DNA of 64,000 nt. It comes from Hsuehochloa calcarea (lineage: Eukaryota; Streptophyta; Magnoliopsida; Poales; Poaceae). A program made the translations under genes and the position numbers. Positions 11,246 to 22,200 of the stretch are shown here, in pieces. The stretch spans positions 26,445,045 through 26,509,044 of the forward strand of contig CM070603.1 in assembly GCA_036346395.1 (NCBI GenBank), written 5' to 3'. The notes below the pieces were generated by a model that saw nothing but the letters and a program-made list of their open reading frames with translations, did not search any database and was not told the DNA's origin. Positions within the stretch are counted from its first letter, which is position 1. Each line of letters opens with the position of its first letter.

Positions 11246-12910
11246 TGTATGATTGTAATGCACCCAATTAAGCAGCACAGCTTCGCCACTGCCCTGTACA
11301 TGTCAAAAACCACATATACATAAGTAATTCAGTGAGAAAACTGCCACAAGGCAAAATATTTGGAAGATGTAGTACAAAGTCCAAATGCTAATAAATCAGT
11401 CTTTGTTGAATGCAGCAATCATAACATAGGTTGAACTGTTGTGAACTTGTGATCGATCATTGAATAAACACTGGATAAACTTATAGTGATCAAGAAGCCA
11501 CAAGGAAGAGTACAATAGTACAGCATACAAGACTAATGTATTTAACGTTTCCTTTTTTCCCCTATTCATTCATGCTTATACGACACCAAAAGAATAAAAT
11601 GATGGCTAAATTCTAGGAGTAATCGAAATATGTTAGGAACGCGGTAATGCTTATAAGAAAGTTGCACAGTTTTATTCTGCAATTGCACTTTTAGAACATG
11701 TTGTCAAAATGATCACACATTCTCCTGATGCTGGAGCACTAAAAACAAATTGAATGCAACACTATGTTATTATGTAAGCCTGATCTCACAATTCAACACC
11801 ACTTGCCGTGCCCTGTGCTCCCACTCCAGAGCAGTATGCATCTCATCACTAACAGTCCATTTCAAACTTCCCATCCATGTTGCTCACAGTAAGTCAGTGG
11901 TTCCCTGCAATCAATACATTAAGATGCCACATGCATACGAAATGCATAGCTTGAGGGCATGATTGCATATACACCTGGACCTTCAAAGGTCCGTCAAACC
12001 CCTACATATACATGGAGACTTGCCTTCTTTCTCTCTACAACTAAATCTGTGGTTGTGAATTGGGAAAAGTATTTATCAAATTCGTTTTAAGCTTCATCAT
12101 CTAAAACTAATCACAGTAGCTTATACCGATGTACACTTGTGGAGATGGATGTGCAGTCCAAAACATTTAGTACATTGAAGAAACAATGTACTTCACTAGT
12201 CTAGTAGTATATAATACGATGCAAGACTTTATCAGTTAGATCACATCAAGCATGAAAGCCTTATCTATAGTTCAGAGATCGGATTTACATCGCAAGCGCA
12301 CTGAATTAATACAGAAGCCAACATCCCATCGAAGGCCCAATCCAGGCCCCTCCAGTACTCCATCTACGAAGACAACATGCATGCAAGACATACACATAGA
12401 ATAGGACTTTGGCAGGCAACACTGCTCACTACAGATTTGTGCTCCATGAGGAGTTCATTCACAACACGCAGTCGGGGCACACGCTTGTGTGCGTGCACGG
12501 ATGCGAGTTCGATCTGAAACGGGGGGGCAGCCTCTCTACCCAGCCCAGCGCGTACGGACAGACAGAAGAACCCTAAGGTCTCTACAGTCAGCAGCAAGGA
12601 ATCGATCTTGGGGAAGCAAGCAACGATCCTATCTAACCACGACGCATCTAACAATCGAATCGAGAAATCATACCGGTCGCGAACTAGATTGGGGGAAAGG
12701 CGAAGTAAGGAAGGAAGGAATCGAACGAGGCTCAGCGAGGAGTACCAGCCGGGGACCCCGATCGGAGGAGGGGCTCGCTCGTGGCGGATCTGCGGGAGAT
12801 CGCGCTCGGCTCCGGCGCCTCGGTGGGTGGCGGCGAGGTGAGGAGGGCGGCGGGGAGAGGTAGAGGAGGAGGCGGTGGTTGGGGAGAAGGCAGCGGGGAG
12901 AGAGAGAGAT
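11246..12910 (-). other. 5' UTR, leader intron and first exon of RMD5 (inferred)
   Basis: A TGTACAG acceptor lies at about 11292-11298, some 45 bp upstream of the RMD5 start codon. A CT- and GC-rich stretch on the minus strand at about 12746-12910 looks like a grass leader exon and ends at a GTACTCC donor near 12745. The 1.45 kb between is AT-rich with no other gene signal. A leader intron of this size is common in grasses; the exact transcription start is not visible. Confidence 0.55.
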
Positions 12911-13790
12911 GAGTTTGGGGTAATTCGGTAATTTGGGCGTGTTGGGTTGGGCTGCTACGAAAAGAGGATAGAGACGGAGCGTGACGCGTGTGCCCTAGGC
13001 GACAAGGAGGTGGGGCCAATCGGTCTTGGTCGACGGCCGAGTTGGAACGAACAGGTCGGGTTCGGTCGGGTTCACGCTGGGTTCGACCACTCCATGGACT
13101 CCTGTGTCGGAACTACGATGCAAGTCATCAGATTCCGTATGGATGGTGAGAACCTTCTCAGATTTCCGTAGGATTAAACAGTCTAACGTGAAATTCCTAT
13201 CTTGCCAACATTAACATGAATTTTTTTTGCAAATCATTCGTATTTTCATGCCATTGGATTTATTCTCGCTCTTTTATATCATCATCATCCCGCCAACACC
13301 CTCTTTGATCCAGATACAACACACGTCATTCACTTCAAACCCTAGCGCCGTCGCCTCACCCTCGACGCCGGCGAGGCCCACTAGTGACCCCTCCCCGCTC
13401 TACCGCCGGCCTCCATTCGTCACACCCCGCCCTTCTTTCCTGTCTCTAGCGCTTCGGCCATTGGATCCACTGTCGCCGCCTGCCGCCTCCTAACCTCTCT
13501 TTCTTGTCGCTCTCGCCGCCCTCCCCAAGCCCGCTGCTAGTGTTGGTCCTTCCCCGCTCCTGGCCTCCCTCTATGTTCGGGAGCTCCGATGAACCCTGAA
13601 CCCTAACCCTAACCATAACCCAACAGCAGCAGGAGACGACGACGCCGGAGAGGAGGAGGATGACGAGGTCGCGAGAGAAGATGACCTCGTTGGTCGAAGC
13701 ACGAATCTCCAAGCAAATCGCAAGTTCGAAAATTCGAATGATTTGCACACAAAAAAAAATCATTTGAATTATACATAGCAATTCTGAACA
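12911..13790. other. Intergenic, upstream of RMD5; GC-rich patch with telomere-like repeats
   Basis: The first 250 bp may hold the RMD5 promoter. From about 13290 to 13720 there is a GC-rich, leader-like patch on the plus strand, with an AAACCCTAG telobox near 13340 and a short CCCTAA-type array at 13593-13623. Its open frames are proline/serine-rich and stop quickly. No gene is recognised. Confidence 0.4.
13593..13623 (+). repeat. Interstitial telomere-like repeat
   Basis: About four imperfect CCCTAA-type units in tandem (CCCTGAA, CCCTAA, CCCTAA, CCATAA). Short arrays like this often occur as telo-box promoter elements in plants. Confidence 0.7.
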
Positions 13791-13791
13791 T

Positions 13792-13926
13792 TAAGGCCTA
13801 GTTCATTTTCAGCTCTGAATCTCACCTGCTCTGAGAATCTGGTTTTTGGGAGCTAGAGGTGTTTGACTCAGCTCCACGAACTCCTACTGAGAAGTTGGGA
13901 TCCGAAGTTGTACCAAACAGACCTTA
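13792..13926. mobile_element. Small MITE
   Basis: The left end reads TAAGGCCTAGTTC and the inverted right end reads TAAGGTCTGTTTG. The interior is 110 bp and non-coding. Terminal repeats of the GGCCTGTTTGG type are frequent in grass MITEs. The target duplication is not clear, so the superfamily is left open. Confidence 0.5.
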
Positions 13927-14296
13927 GTGTCAAAGTTTCGAAAAGAATGGCAGTGAAAGATATCTTAGTGATGACTACAAGTATGCAAGGATTTGTTGTC
14001 CCAGGAGCTCGCTTACATTGAAATAACAAGCAGTTATCTAATGATTGGACTGAGACACATACACAAACGATATGAACTGCTCCAGGCCACTCAACAAAAG
14101 CATATGCTAGCTGCCTGGCTTGCCTGCACCTTGCTGAAGGAAGTACACTTGAAACTTCAAAGCAACAGCATAACAAGAAGGAAATGATGCCAAAAGACAA
14201 GGAAAAAATAATCATGTGGTATTACATAAGGACATGAACAGTTTTAAAAGGTGTTAAGTAAACATTTTATGATTGCACAAAACATTTGCGTGTACC

Positions 14297-14522
14297 AATT
14301 AGAGTCCATAAGATATAATTCTGTAACAAACTGAGAAGGAGATTATTCCGGATTGCTATAGATAGAATAACTAGAGTTTGTTTCCTTGTTTAGTTAAGCA
14401 TCCAGCATTTCCTCCCTCGTATATATGTTCTTCCCCGTAATCTTGCCTGATGTGTGGGATATTCATTAACATGCAACCGTCAGACCGACGACGTTCTTCC
14501 CAAATACCTCGATAAGTTTACA
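14297..14522 (+). repeat. 5' LTR of the Copia element
   Basis: 226 bp, matching 18825-19050. It ends TTTACA directly before the primer-binding site. Confidence 0.88.
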
Positions 14523-14534
14523 TGGTATCGAGCC
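14523..14534 (+). promoter_or_regulatory. Primer-binding site of the Copia element
   Basis: TGGTATCGAGCC, the initiator-Met primer site with one A lost relative to TGGTATCAGAGCC. Confidence 0.8.
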
Positions 14535-14547
14535 TTGATAGCAAATC

Positions 14548-15180
14548 ATGGCGAGTTCATCTTCTAATCCATCCAATCCACCGCTTGGCTTCCCAATCTC
14601 GAGAAGCTCAACAAGCGTAATCATACTGTTGTGGTCGCGCAGATCCTTGCGGCGATTCGCGGCGCGCGCCTTGAGGGCCACATCAACGGCAAGACCGAAG
14701 CCCTCGCCGCGTAAATCGACCCGAAGCAAGGTGACAAAGTAGTGAAGACTCCAAACTCACCCCTCACGAAGATTGGTTTGCCGCCGATCAACAAGTGCTC
14801 GGTTTCTGCTCGCGTCTCTTTCCAAGGAGATGTTGATCCGTGTTCTTTGCAGCAAAGAACAAAGAACACAAGCATGGAGAGAGATTGAAGGTATTTTTGC
14901 AACAAAGAACCGCGCGCGTGATTAACGTTCACCGGCCTTGACGACGACTCGCAAGGGCAACATGTCCGCTATCGAGCACGCTATAAGATGAAAGCTCTGG
15001 GAGATGATGCTGCAGCGTCAGGCAAACCAATAGATGATGATGATTTGGTTGCCTACATTATCAATGGCCTTGATGATGATTTTGATCCTGTTGTCTCTGC
15101 GGTTATAGCCAAATCGTAACCGTTACATCAGAGTGATCTTTACTCACAACTTTGAGCTTTGAAAACAGGATCCAACTTCG
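14548..15180 (+). pseudogene. Copia gag remnant
   Basis: The frame opens with MASSSSNPSNPPLGFP and is soon broken. A later frame reads DDDLVAYIINGLDDDFDPV, characteristic of the UBN2-type gag of Copia elements. The first 600 bp switch frame more than once, so no capsid protein could be made. Confidence 0.65.
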
Positions 15181-16025
15181 CAAGCTTGTTTCTCTCTGCA
15201 GCCAACCGAGGGCGTGGCAAAGAACATGTCACACAAGCGGAGCAACCGCGCAGAGGTGCCTCAACTCCTCACCGTGGACGTGGGTCTCCTGCTGGTCGTG
15301 GTGCCTCTACCGGTCAAGGAAGGGGGCGCAGCAATTCTGATAATCGCCCAATCTGCCAGGTGTGTCACAAGAAAGGCCATGTTGCCTCTGATTGCTGGTA
15401 TAGATACGATGAGACATATACTACAGAAGACAAGACAGCCGCTGCAGCCACTCATGCTTATGGTGTGGATACAAATTGGTATCTAGACACTGGGGCAACA
15501 GATCACATAACTGGAGAGCTAGAGAAGCTGACAACAAGTGAGCCATACAAGGGCAATGATCAGATTCACACCGCAAGTGGTGCAGGTATGAAAATTGAAC
15601 ATATTGGTCATTCTGTTATTACTACCCCAACTCGTCCCTTATACCTTAGAAATGTTCTACATGTTCCACAAGCTACAAAGAATCTTGTTTCTGCTTGTCG
15701 TCTTGCTGCTGACAATTATGCTTTTCTTGAGATTCATCCTAAATATTTTTTGATTAAGGATCGAGTAACGAGAAGCACTCTGCTTAGAGGATGGCGTCGC
15801 CAAGGCCTCTATCCTCTTCCTTCGGGATCTTCAGGAAAGCAAGTTTTTAGTGCCACGCCATCCTTCACTCAATGGCATGGTCGTTTGGGTCATCCTGCTA
15901 CTCCTATTGTTTCTAGAGTCATTAGTCAGAATAAGCTACCATGTTTAGCTGAGTCTATTAAACAGTCTGTCTGTGATGCCTGTCAACAGCAAAGAGTCAT
16001 CAGCTGTCTTACAATAAATCTTTGA
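15159..16025 (+). pseudogene. Copia zinc knuckle, protease and GAG-pre-integrase segment
   Basis: An open segment of 288 codons holds an arginine/glycine-rich stretch, a CCHC knuckle (CQVCHKKGHVASDC), the aspartic protease site with DTGA, and the pre-integrase domain with WHGRLGHP and a CDAC pair. It ends at a frameshift just before the integrase core. The start codon is internal; in the intact element this would be the middle of one long polyprotein. Confidence 0.88.
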
Positions 16026-17719
16026 GTATATCTCGTTATCCTTTGGAACTTGTTCATTCTGATGTTTGGGGCCATGCTCCTGATTCTGTTGGAAGGAAGA
16101 AATACTATGCTAGTTTTGTTGATGACTACAGCAAATTTACATGGATATATCTTCTTAAACATAAATCTGAAGTATTTCAAAAGTTTCAAGAATTCCAAAA
16201 CCTCGTTGAAAGACAGCTTGGCCGAAAAATCCTTGCAATGCAAACTGACTGGGGTGGTGAATATCAAAAGCTACACTCATTCTTTGAGAAGATAGGAATC
16301 TCACATCGTGTTTCTTGTCCTCATACTCATCAACAGAACGGTGTTGTAGAAAGAAAACATCGTCATATTGTAGAGGTTGGCCTGGCTCTCTTGGCTCATG
16401 CATCCATGCCCCTCAAATTTTGGGATGAAGCGTTCCTTGCTGCCACTTATCTTATTAATCGCTTGCCCAGTAAAGTCATACAATTTGAAACTCCATTAGA
16501 ACGCCTGTTTCATCAAAAACTGGATTATTCCTCTCTTCGTACATTCGGTTGTGCTTGTTGGCCCAATCTTCGTCCCTATAATAATCATAAGTTAGAATTC
16601 CAGTCCAAACAGTGTGTTTTTCTTGGTGTTAGTCATTTGCATAAAGGCTTCAAATGCCTTGATGCCTCCACAGAAGGGTTTACGCTTTCTCGACGCGTCG
16701 TCTTTGATTTAAAACATTTTTCCTTTCTCTCACCTACACCAATGCGTGTTCTCGCTGAATGCGTAAATCTCTTCCGCTTTCCGATCTTGTTCCTTCTACA
16801 AGTAATCAAGGGGAGTAGTGAGAATGAACATGTGTTTGATTTTTTGCCTAACAATCATATTACTTCTAGCGGTGACAATGCAGACACAGAAGATCCGGAT
16901 GGCCAGTACAGATCTCATGCAGACACACCTGTGTTGGCGGGAAGACGTGGCTCGGGATCGGTGGAGCCCTTGCTCTTGCTGCAGAATGCGCAGGACACGC
17001 CAGCTGCGCGGACCGAGCCAGATGGATTAGCGCCAGGCGCTGGCCTCTCGGAACCTGACATGTTGCCGATAGCACCAGGTGCTGAAGTACCAGAGGAGTT
17101 AATTGCGTTGCCTGCGCAAGGGGGAATGCTGTCTGAGCAGGTGGTTCAGCCAGAAGAGCAATCGCAGGTGGTTCAGCCAGAAGAGCAATCTGTTATAAGG
17201 CCAAGGACACGTCTGCAAAGTGGCATCAGGAAGGAAAAGATATATACCGATGGAACAGTTAGGTATGGTTGTTTTACATCTTCTGGAGAACCCAATCATT
17301 TATCTGAAGCTCAAAATAATAAAGATTGGAAAGAGGCAATGGATGTAGAATATATGGCACTAATGAAAAATAAAACCTGGCATCTAGTTCCTCCAAAGAA
17401 AGGTGTTAACATTATAGATTGTAAATGGGTATATAAGATCAAAAGGAAGTCAGATGGGAGCTTGGATAGATATAAGGCCAGATTGGTTGCAAAAGGGTTT
17501 AAACAGCGATATGGCGTTGATTATGAAGAAACCTTTAGTCCAGTGGTTAAAGCTGCTACTATTAGAGTTATTCTGTCTGTTGCTGTGTCCAGAGGTTGGA
17601 GCTTACGTCAACTTGATGTTCACAATGCTTTTCTTCATGGTGTCCTTGAAGAAGAGGTATACATGAAGCAACCACTGTGGTATGAGCATCCTTCTTGCCC
17701 CATTATATATGCAAGTTAG
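16022..17719 (+). pseudogene. Copia integrase and N-terminal reverse transcriptase
   Basis: 565 open codons. The integrase core shows the DDE acidic residues in HSDVWG, QTDWGGEY and NGVVERKHRHIVE. A linker with a duplicated VVQPEEQSQ unit follows. The reverse transcriptase begins at WKEAMDVEY and runs through KWVYKIKRKSDGS and QLDVHNAFLHG. A frameshift at about 17695 ends the frame within the palm region. Confidence 0.92.
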
Positions 17720-18525
17720 ACAAGGCTATATATGGACTTAAACAAGCACCAAGAGCGTGGTATTCAAGGTTGAGTACAAAACTGATTGAGTTAGGTTTTA
17801 AATCTTCCAAAGCTGATACATCATTGTTTTTCTACAGTAAAGAAAACATTACTATGTTTGTGCTCATTTATGTAGACGACATAATTGTTGCTAGTTCTAT
17901 GCAAAGTGCTACATCAGCTTTGTTACAAGATCTTAACAAGGAGTTTGCCTTGAAAGATTTAGGAGATCTTCACTATTTTCTTGGTATTGAGGTAAACAAA
18001 GTTTCAGATGGTATAACTCTAACACAAGAAAAATATGCATCTGATGTAATTAGAAGAGTTGGAATGCATATGTGCAAACCTGCTAGTACGCCCATGTCTG
18101 CTACTGAGAAGCTCTCAGTTTATGAAGGAACACAACTTGGTCCCAATGATGCTATGCAGTACAGAAGTGTTGTGGGAGCATTGCAGTATTTGACATTAAC
18201 TAGGCCAGATATTTCCTTTGCAGTCAACAAAGTTTGTCAATACCTTCATGCTCCAACCACAGATCATTGGTCAGCTGTGAAAAGAATTGTGAGATATCTG
18301 AAAGGATCAGTTAAGACTGGTCTAAAGATCAGTAAGTCGTCATCTTTACTTGTTAGTGCTTTTTCTGATGCTGATTGGGCAGGATGCTTGGATGATCGTC
18401 GATCGACTGGAGGTTTCGTTGTTTTCCTAGGTTCTAACCTTGTCTCATGGAGTGCACGTAAACAAGCAACTGTTTCCAGATCAAGCACGAAGCGTAATAT
18501 AAGGCTCTTGCCAATGCCACAATAG
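17695..18525 (+). pseudogene. Copia reverse transcriptase C-terminal half and RNase H
   Basis: The frame starts at the conserved KAIYGLKQAPRAWY and has the YVDD catalytic box. RNase H begins at SAFSDADWAG and continues to SWSARKQATVSRSSTK, where the acidic TEAEY motif is lost through a frameshift. The last part of RNase H continues at 18530-18772 in another frame (KIWCDNIGAKYLSANP, HIEVDYHFVRE). Confidence 0.92.
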
Positions 18526-18529
18526 AATC

Positions 18530-18772
18530 ATGTGGATTCAAACCTTGCTTCATGAAATTGGTGTTCAAATACCAAGAGCAGCAAAGATTTGGTGTGATAA
18601 CATAGGTGCTAAATATTTATCTGCTAATCCTGTGTTTCATGCTCGTACTAAACATATTGAAGTGGACTATCATTTTGTACGAGAGCGTGTAGCGCGCAGA
18701 CTACTTGAAGTGGAATTCGCTTCTCCAAAGATCAAAGTTGCGATGGATTTGAAGCCTCTTCCTGTTCGATAG
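18530..18772 (+). pseudogene. Copia RNase H C-terminal end
   Basis: 80 codons after the frameshift carry the conserved CDN and HIEVDYHFVRE motifs that close Copia polyproteins. The stop is about 50 bp before the polypurine tract. Confidence 0.85.
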
Positions 18773-18824
18773 ATGGAAATATTCAAAGGCAATCTTAATC
18801 TTTCGAGTTCAGATTGAGGGGGAG

Positions 18825-19050
18825 TATTAGAGTCCATAAGATATAATTCTGTAACAAACTGAGAAGGAGATTATTCCGGATTGCTATAGATAGAATAACT
18901 AGAGTTTGTTTCCTTGTTTAGTTAAGCATCCGGTACTCTCCCTCCTGTATATATGTTCTTCCCTGTAATCTTGCCTGATGTGTGGGATATTCATTAACAT
19001 GCAACCGTCGCACCGACGACGTTCTTCCCAGCGCCTCTGATAAGTTTACA
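18825..19050 (+). repeat. 3' LTR of the Copia element
   Basis: 226 bp after the GGGGGAG polypurine tract, ending TTTACA. Confidence 0.88.
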
Positions 19051-19249
19051 CCAGCAAGCTAATATACATATTTACAATATAATGATCAATATATACATAC
19101 ACCACCTAGAGTCTAGAGAAAAGAATGAGCAAAAACATACAAGTTGGCCAAAAGGATCCTTACGGATAGAGTGAGCAAACCATTGACTTGAAGAAAGAAT
19201 TTCTACATAGTGTAACAAGAAAACATCACAAGCATGACCTTGCGCCAGC

Positions 19250-22200
19250 CTACGAGAGTTCTTCGCTCGACTGCGCCCCTTTGGCAACTTTGACGAACAC
19301 ATCTTCCATGGTGGTGTCAGCGAGGCCCCATGCTTGCACTTCCACTCTCTTCTTGAAATTCTCCACGGCCATGAAGACATCTGCAATCCTCACTCCTTGC
19401 TTCGACAGCTCGTATTTCTGCGTTCCTGACAAATGGTATACCTTCCTTGCGCTTGGTGAGAGCTTGAGCACCAGACTCTCAACCTCTCTCTCAAACTCCA
19501 ACGGTGTCGTCATTGTCAGCACGTAGTACCCTCCGTATCTAGCTATGAGCTGCCAAATGAATTTTCATGTAAACAACACTCACAATTGATCTTAAGTTAT
19601 GAAGTAGATTGTATCATGTTAATACCTCTTTAGGCCTTCCTATGCACTGGAGCCTGCCATCTACCATAATACACAATCGATCACAGAGAACTTCAGCTTC
19701 TTCCATGGAATGGGCTGCAAAGATGCCTAAAAGAATCAGTGGATTGATACTACCATGGAAGAGGAAATTATGGCCAAGCACAAGTGAACAAATGGTTGTA
19801 GTTTGAATATTACTGGTAAGAATGATTGCTCTATCTTGCTTTGCTTGCTTCACAGCACTCCAGAGACTCTTCCTTGAAGCTGGATCTAATCCAGTACTGG
19901 GTTCATCCATGTACACAACCTGAGGCGCATTTATGAAATAATGAAAGTATAAGGAGGGATTAATTGATGACCCAAGAAAATGGAAGATGATGTAGAAGGA
20001 TATACTTTAGCATCTCCAATCAGCGAGATGGCAACACTAAGCCGCCTCTTCATACCACCACTGTACTTCCTGACTTGCTTATCAGCAGCACCACCATGAA
20101 GTAAATTTACACTTCTCAAAGATTCTTCAACAGCCTACAAACCATTGTCATTTCAGTAAATTTATTTTTCAGGTTTGTTTGAAACTCCATGGAACAAAGA
20201 AGTACTTTTACATACCCTACTAGGTGAATTCAATGAAAGTACAGAGATTTTAAGACATGCAAGCAGGAACATATATTTTGTTTCACCTTAAAGATTATGC
20301 TACTGCACTATGAAATTAGTGAACTTTGGTATACATGATATGACTTACAAGGTCCAAAGCAGAGCCATTGAGGCTCTTCAGTCGGCCATAAAACCGGAGA
20401 TGTTCTCTGCCAGTCAGCATCTCCCAAAGCATACTGCATTCCAACATAGAGACAACAGAAGGTGAAAATCAGAAGGCGTTTTTCATGAACAGTTATTTTT
20501 CCAGACTAAAATTACTGAAACAAATATGTAATGAAGAGGTGCATATCCTACTCATTCTGTGGACAAACCCCCATGCTGTTGTATATCTTTTCCATGTCAG
20601 TCTGTATACTGAAATCCTGTACAAATGCATTTCCCGATGTTGGTTTTGCAAGCCCAATCATCTGTCAGGCACCAGAAGGAAGGATGAATACGACAATAGG
20701 ATTAAAAAAGTTCACAAATCACAAGTGATATTATACAATTGGGAACTTTGAAAAGGAGTTCATTTAGTGAGTTAGTCGTTTGATCATCAAGAAAGCATGG
20801 TTAAATTGCCCAGCAATATATATGACATTAACAAATAAAACAGAAGATTGCGAAGAAAAGTTTAATCAGCATGGACAAAATTATTATTAATGTGTTTAAG
20901 CAAAAAAAAAGATTGGAAGGAAGGACTTTAGTGTCTTTAAGTTTGGATAAAGCATGCAAAAATGCAAAACCACATGTATATGCGGGTACATGCACTATCT
21001 TAATCAAGGATCAAAAAAATCATTTCTGGAGGGAATCCCGGCCAGCCGGCGGTAATGGTAATCGGCCGGTTATCGGAAAAATTCCGGATGAAATTCGCAT
21101 GAATTTGCTTAAAAACCAGCCGAGAAAATTAAAATTTGAATTTGCTAAACTGGAAAGAAACCGGCCGGGATTGGTTCTCCAGTCCCGGTCCCCACCGGTA
21201 AGGATTTTTTCCCCTGATTCTTAACCCTCAAAGGCGCCTCAAGATTCGTGCAAGGGGTGTTCAATGATAGAAGATGTGATGATGGTTTGAATTTTGCATC
21301 GATCTCCAGGCACATTTGAGGGTGACAGACATGTGGAAAAACTACATTCTAAAGCATGTCATGTAAGGGGATTCAATGACAAACCATGCTAATAGAAGAG
21401 CTCTTGCCAGCCCCATTAGGACCAAGAATGCCCAGACACTCTCCGTAAGGCAAAGCAAGTGATAGACCTCGAACAGCAAACTTATCAGGGTTACCATCCT
21501 TTCCATGATATACTTTCTTGAGATCATCACAGACAACAGCATAGCCACTATTCTGTTGCTGTAGTACTTGATCAACAGTCTCCCTCTGTAATTCAACCAT
21601 ACCATAGTAATTTGTCAGCACATAATCAAGTAGTAGATGACATCTGACATGCATATGTTTATTTATACATCAAAAGTAATCTGATCCCCAAAGAAACGAA
21701 TGAAAATCATGGTAAAATTTACTTCAGAAGTAATTATAGAGCAGTTTGGTAGGGGAAAAAAACATTGCAGCCTTACAGGTTATTTCAATGTACGCATTAA
21801 ACAATGCTGGGGGTGAGAAATTGAACTGTGCGCAAGAGTGATGAACTGTAATATAAGAAACTTACTTCTTTGATAATGTCTAGCTTCTCCATTTCTACAT
21901 GAACATCATTATCGACTACTTCGTTAACAGTTATCCTTCTCCAAGTGGGGTTCTTCTTCAGGAGACGTTTGATTATAGATAGTGGACTAGATCTGTGTCC
22001 AATTGAAGCAGCATGGTCGAGATAATATGCAACAGGAAGCAAAACCACCCATTCTAGAACAATAATAATCAGCACATCTCTCATTCCATTTGAGTGGTCA
22101 TTTAGATCACTCCATCGCATGCCAGGATTTCCTGTCTCTGAAGCCCTAATAGCATATTGGCTAAGCTCATATAGTCCTCGATACAAAGAAAATGTGGGTA

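Larger units (their letters stand above)
14297..19050 (+). mobile_element. Copia LTR retrotransposon, frameshifted
   Basis: LTRs of 226 bp each (14297-14522, 18825-19050), a primer site at 14523 (TGGTATCGAGCC) and the purine tract ATTGAGGGGGAG before the 3' LTR define it. The domain order gag, zinc knuckle, protease, integrase, reverse transcriptase, RNase H is that of Copia. At least four frameshifts break the polyprotein. The LTRs differ at a modest number of sites, mostly in one short block, so it is much younger than the element at 2724. I found no clean 5-bp duplication: the flanks read GTACC and CCAGC. It lies 200 bp past the ABCA stop codon, so it may sit in or next to that gene's 3' UTR. 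Confidence 0.93.

Noticed and set aside
13593..13623. CCCTAA-type units as a telomere or fusion point
   Set aside because: Only about four imperfect units, in a leader-like GC-rich patch with unique sequence on both sides.
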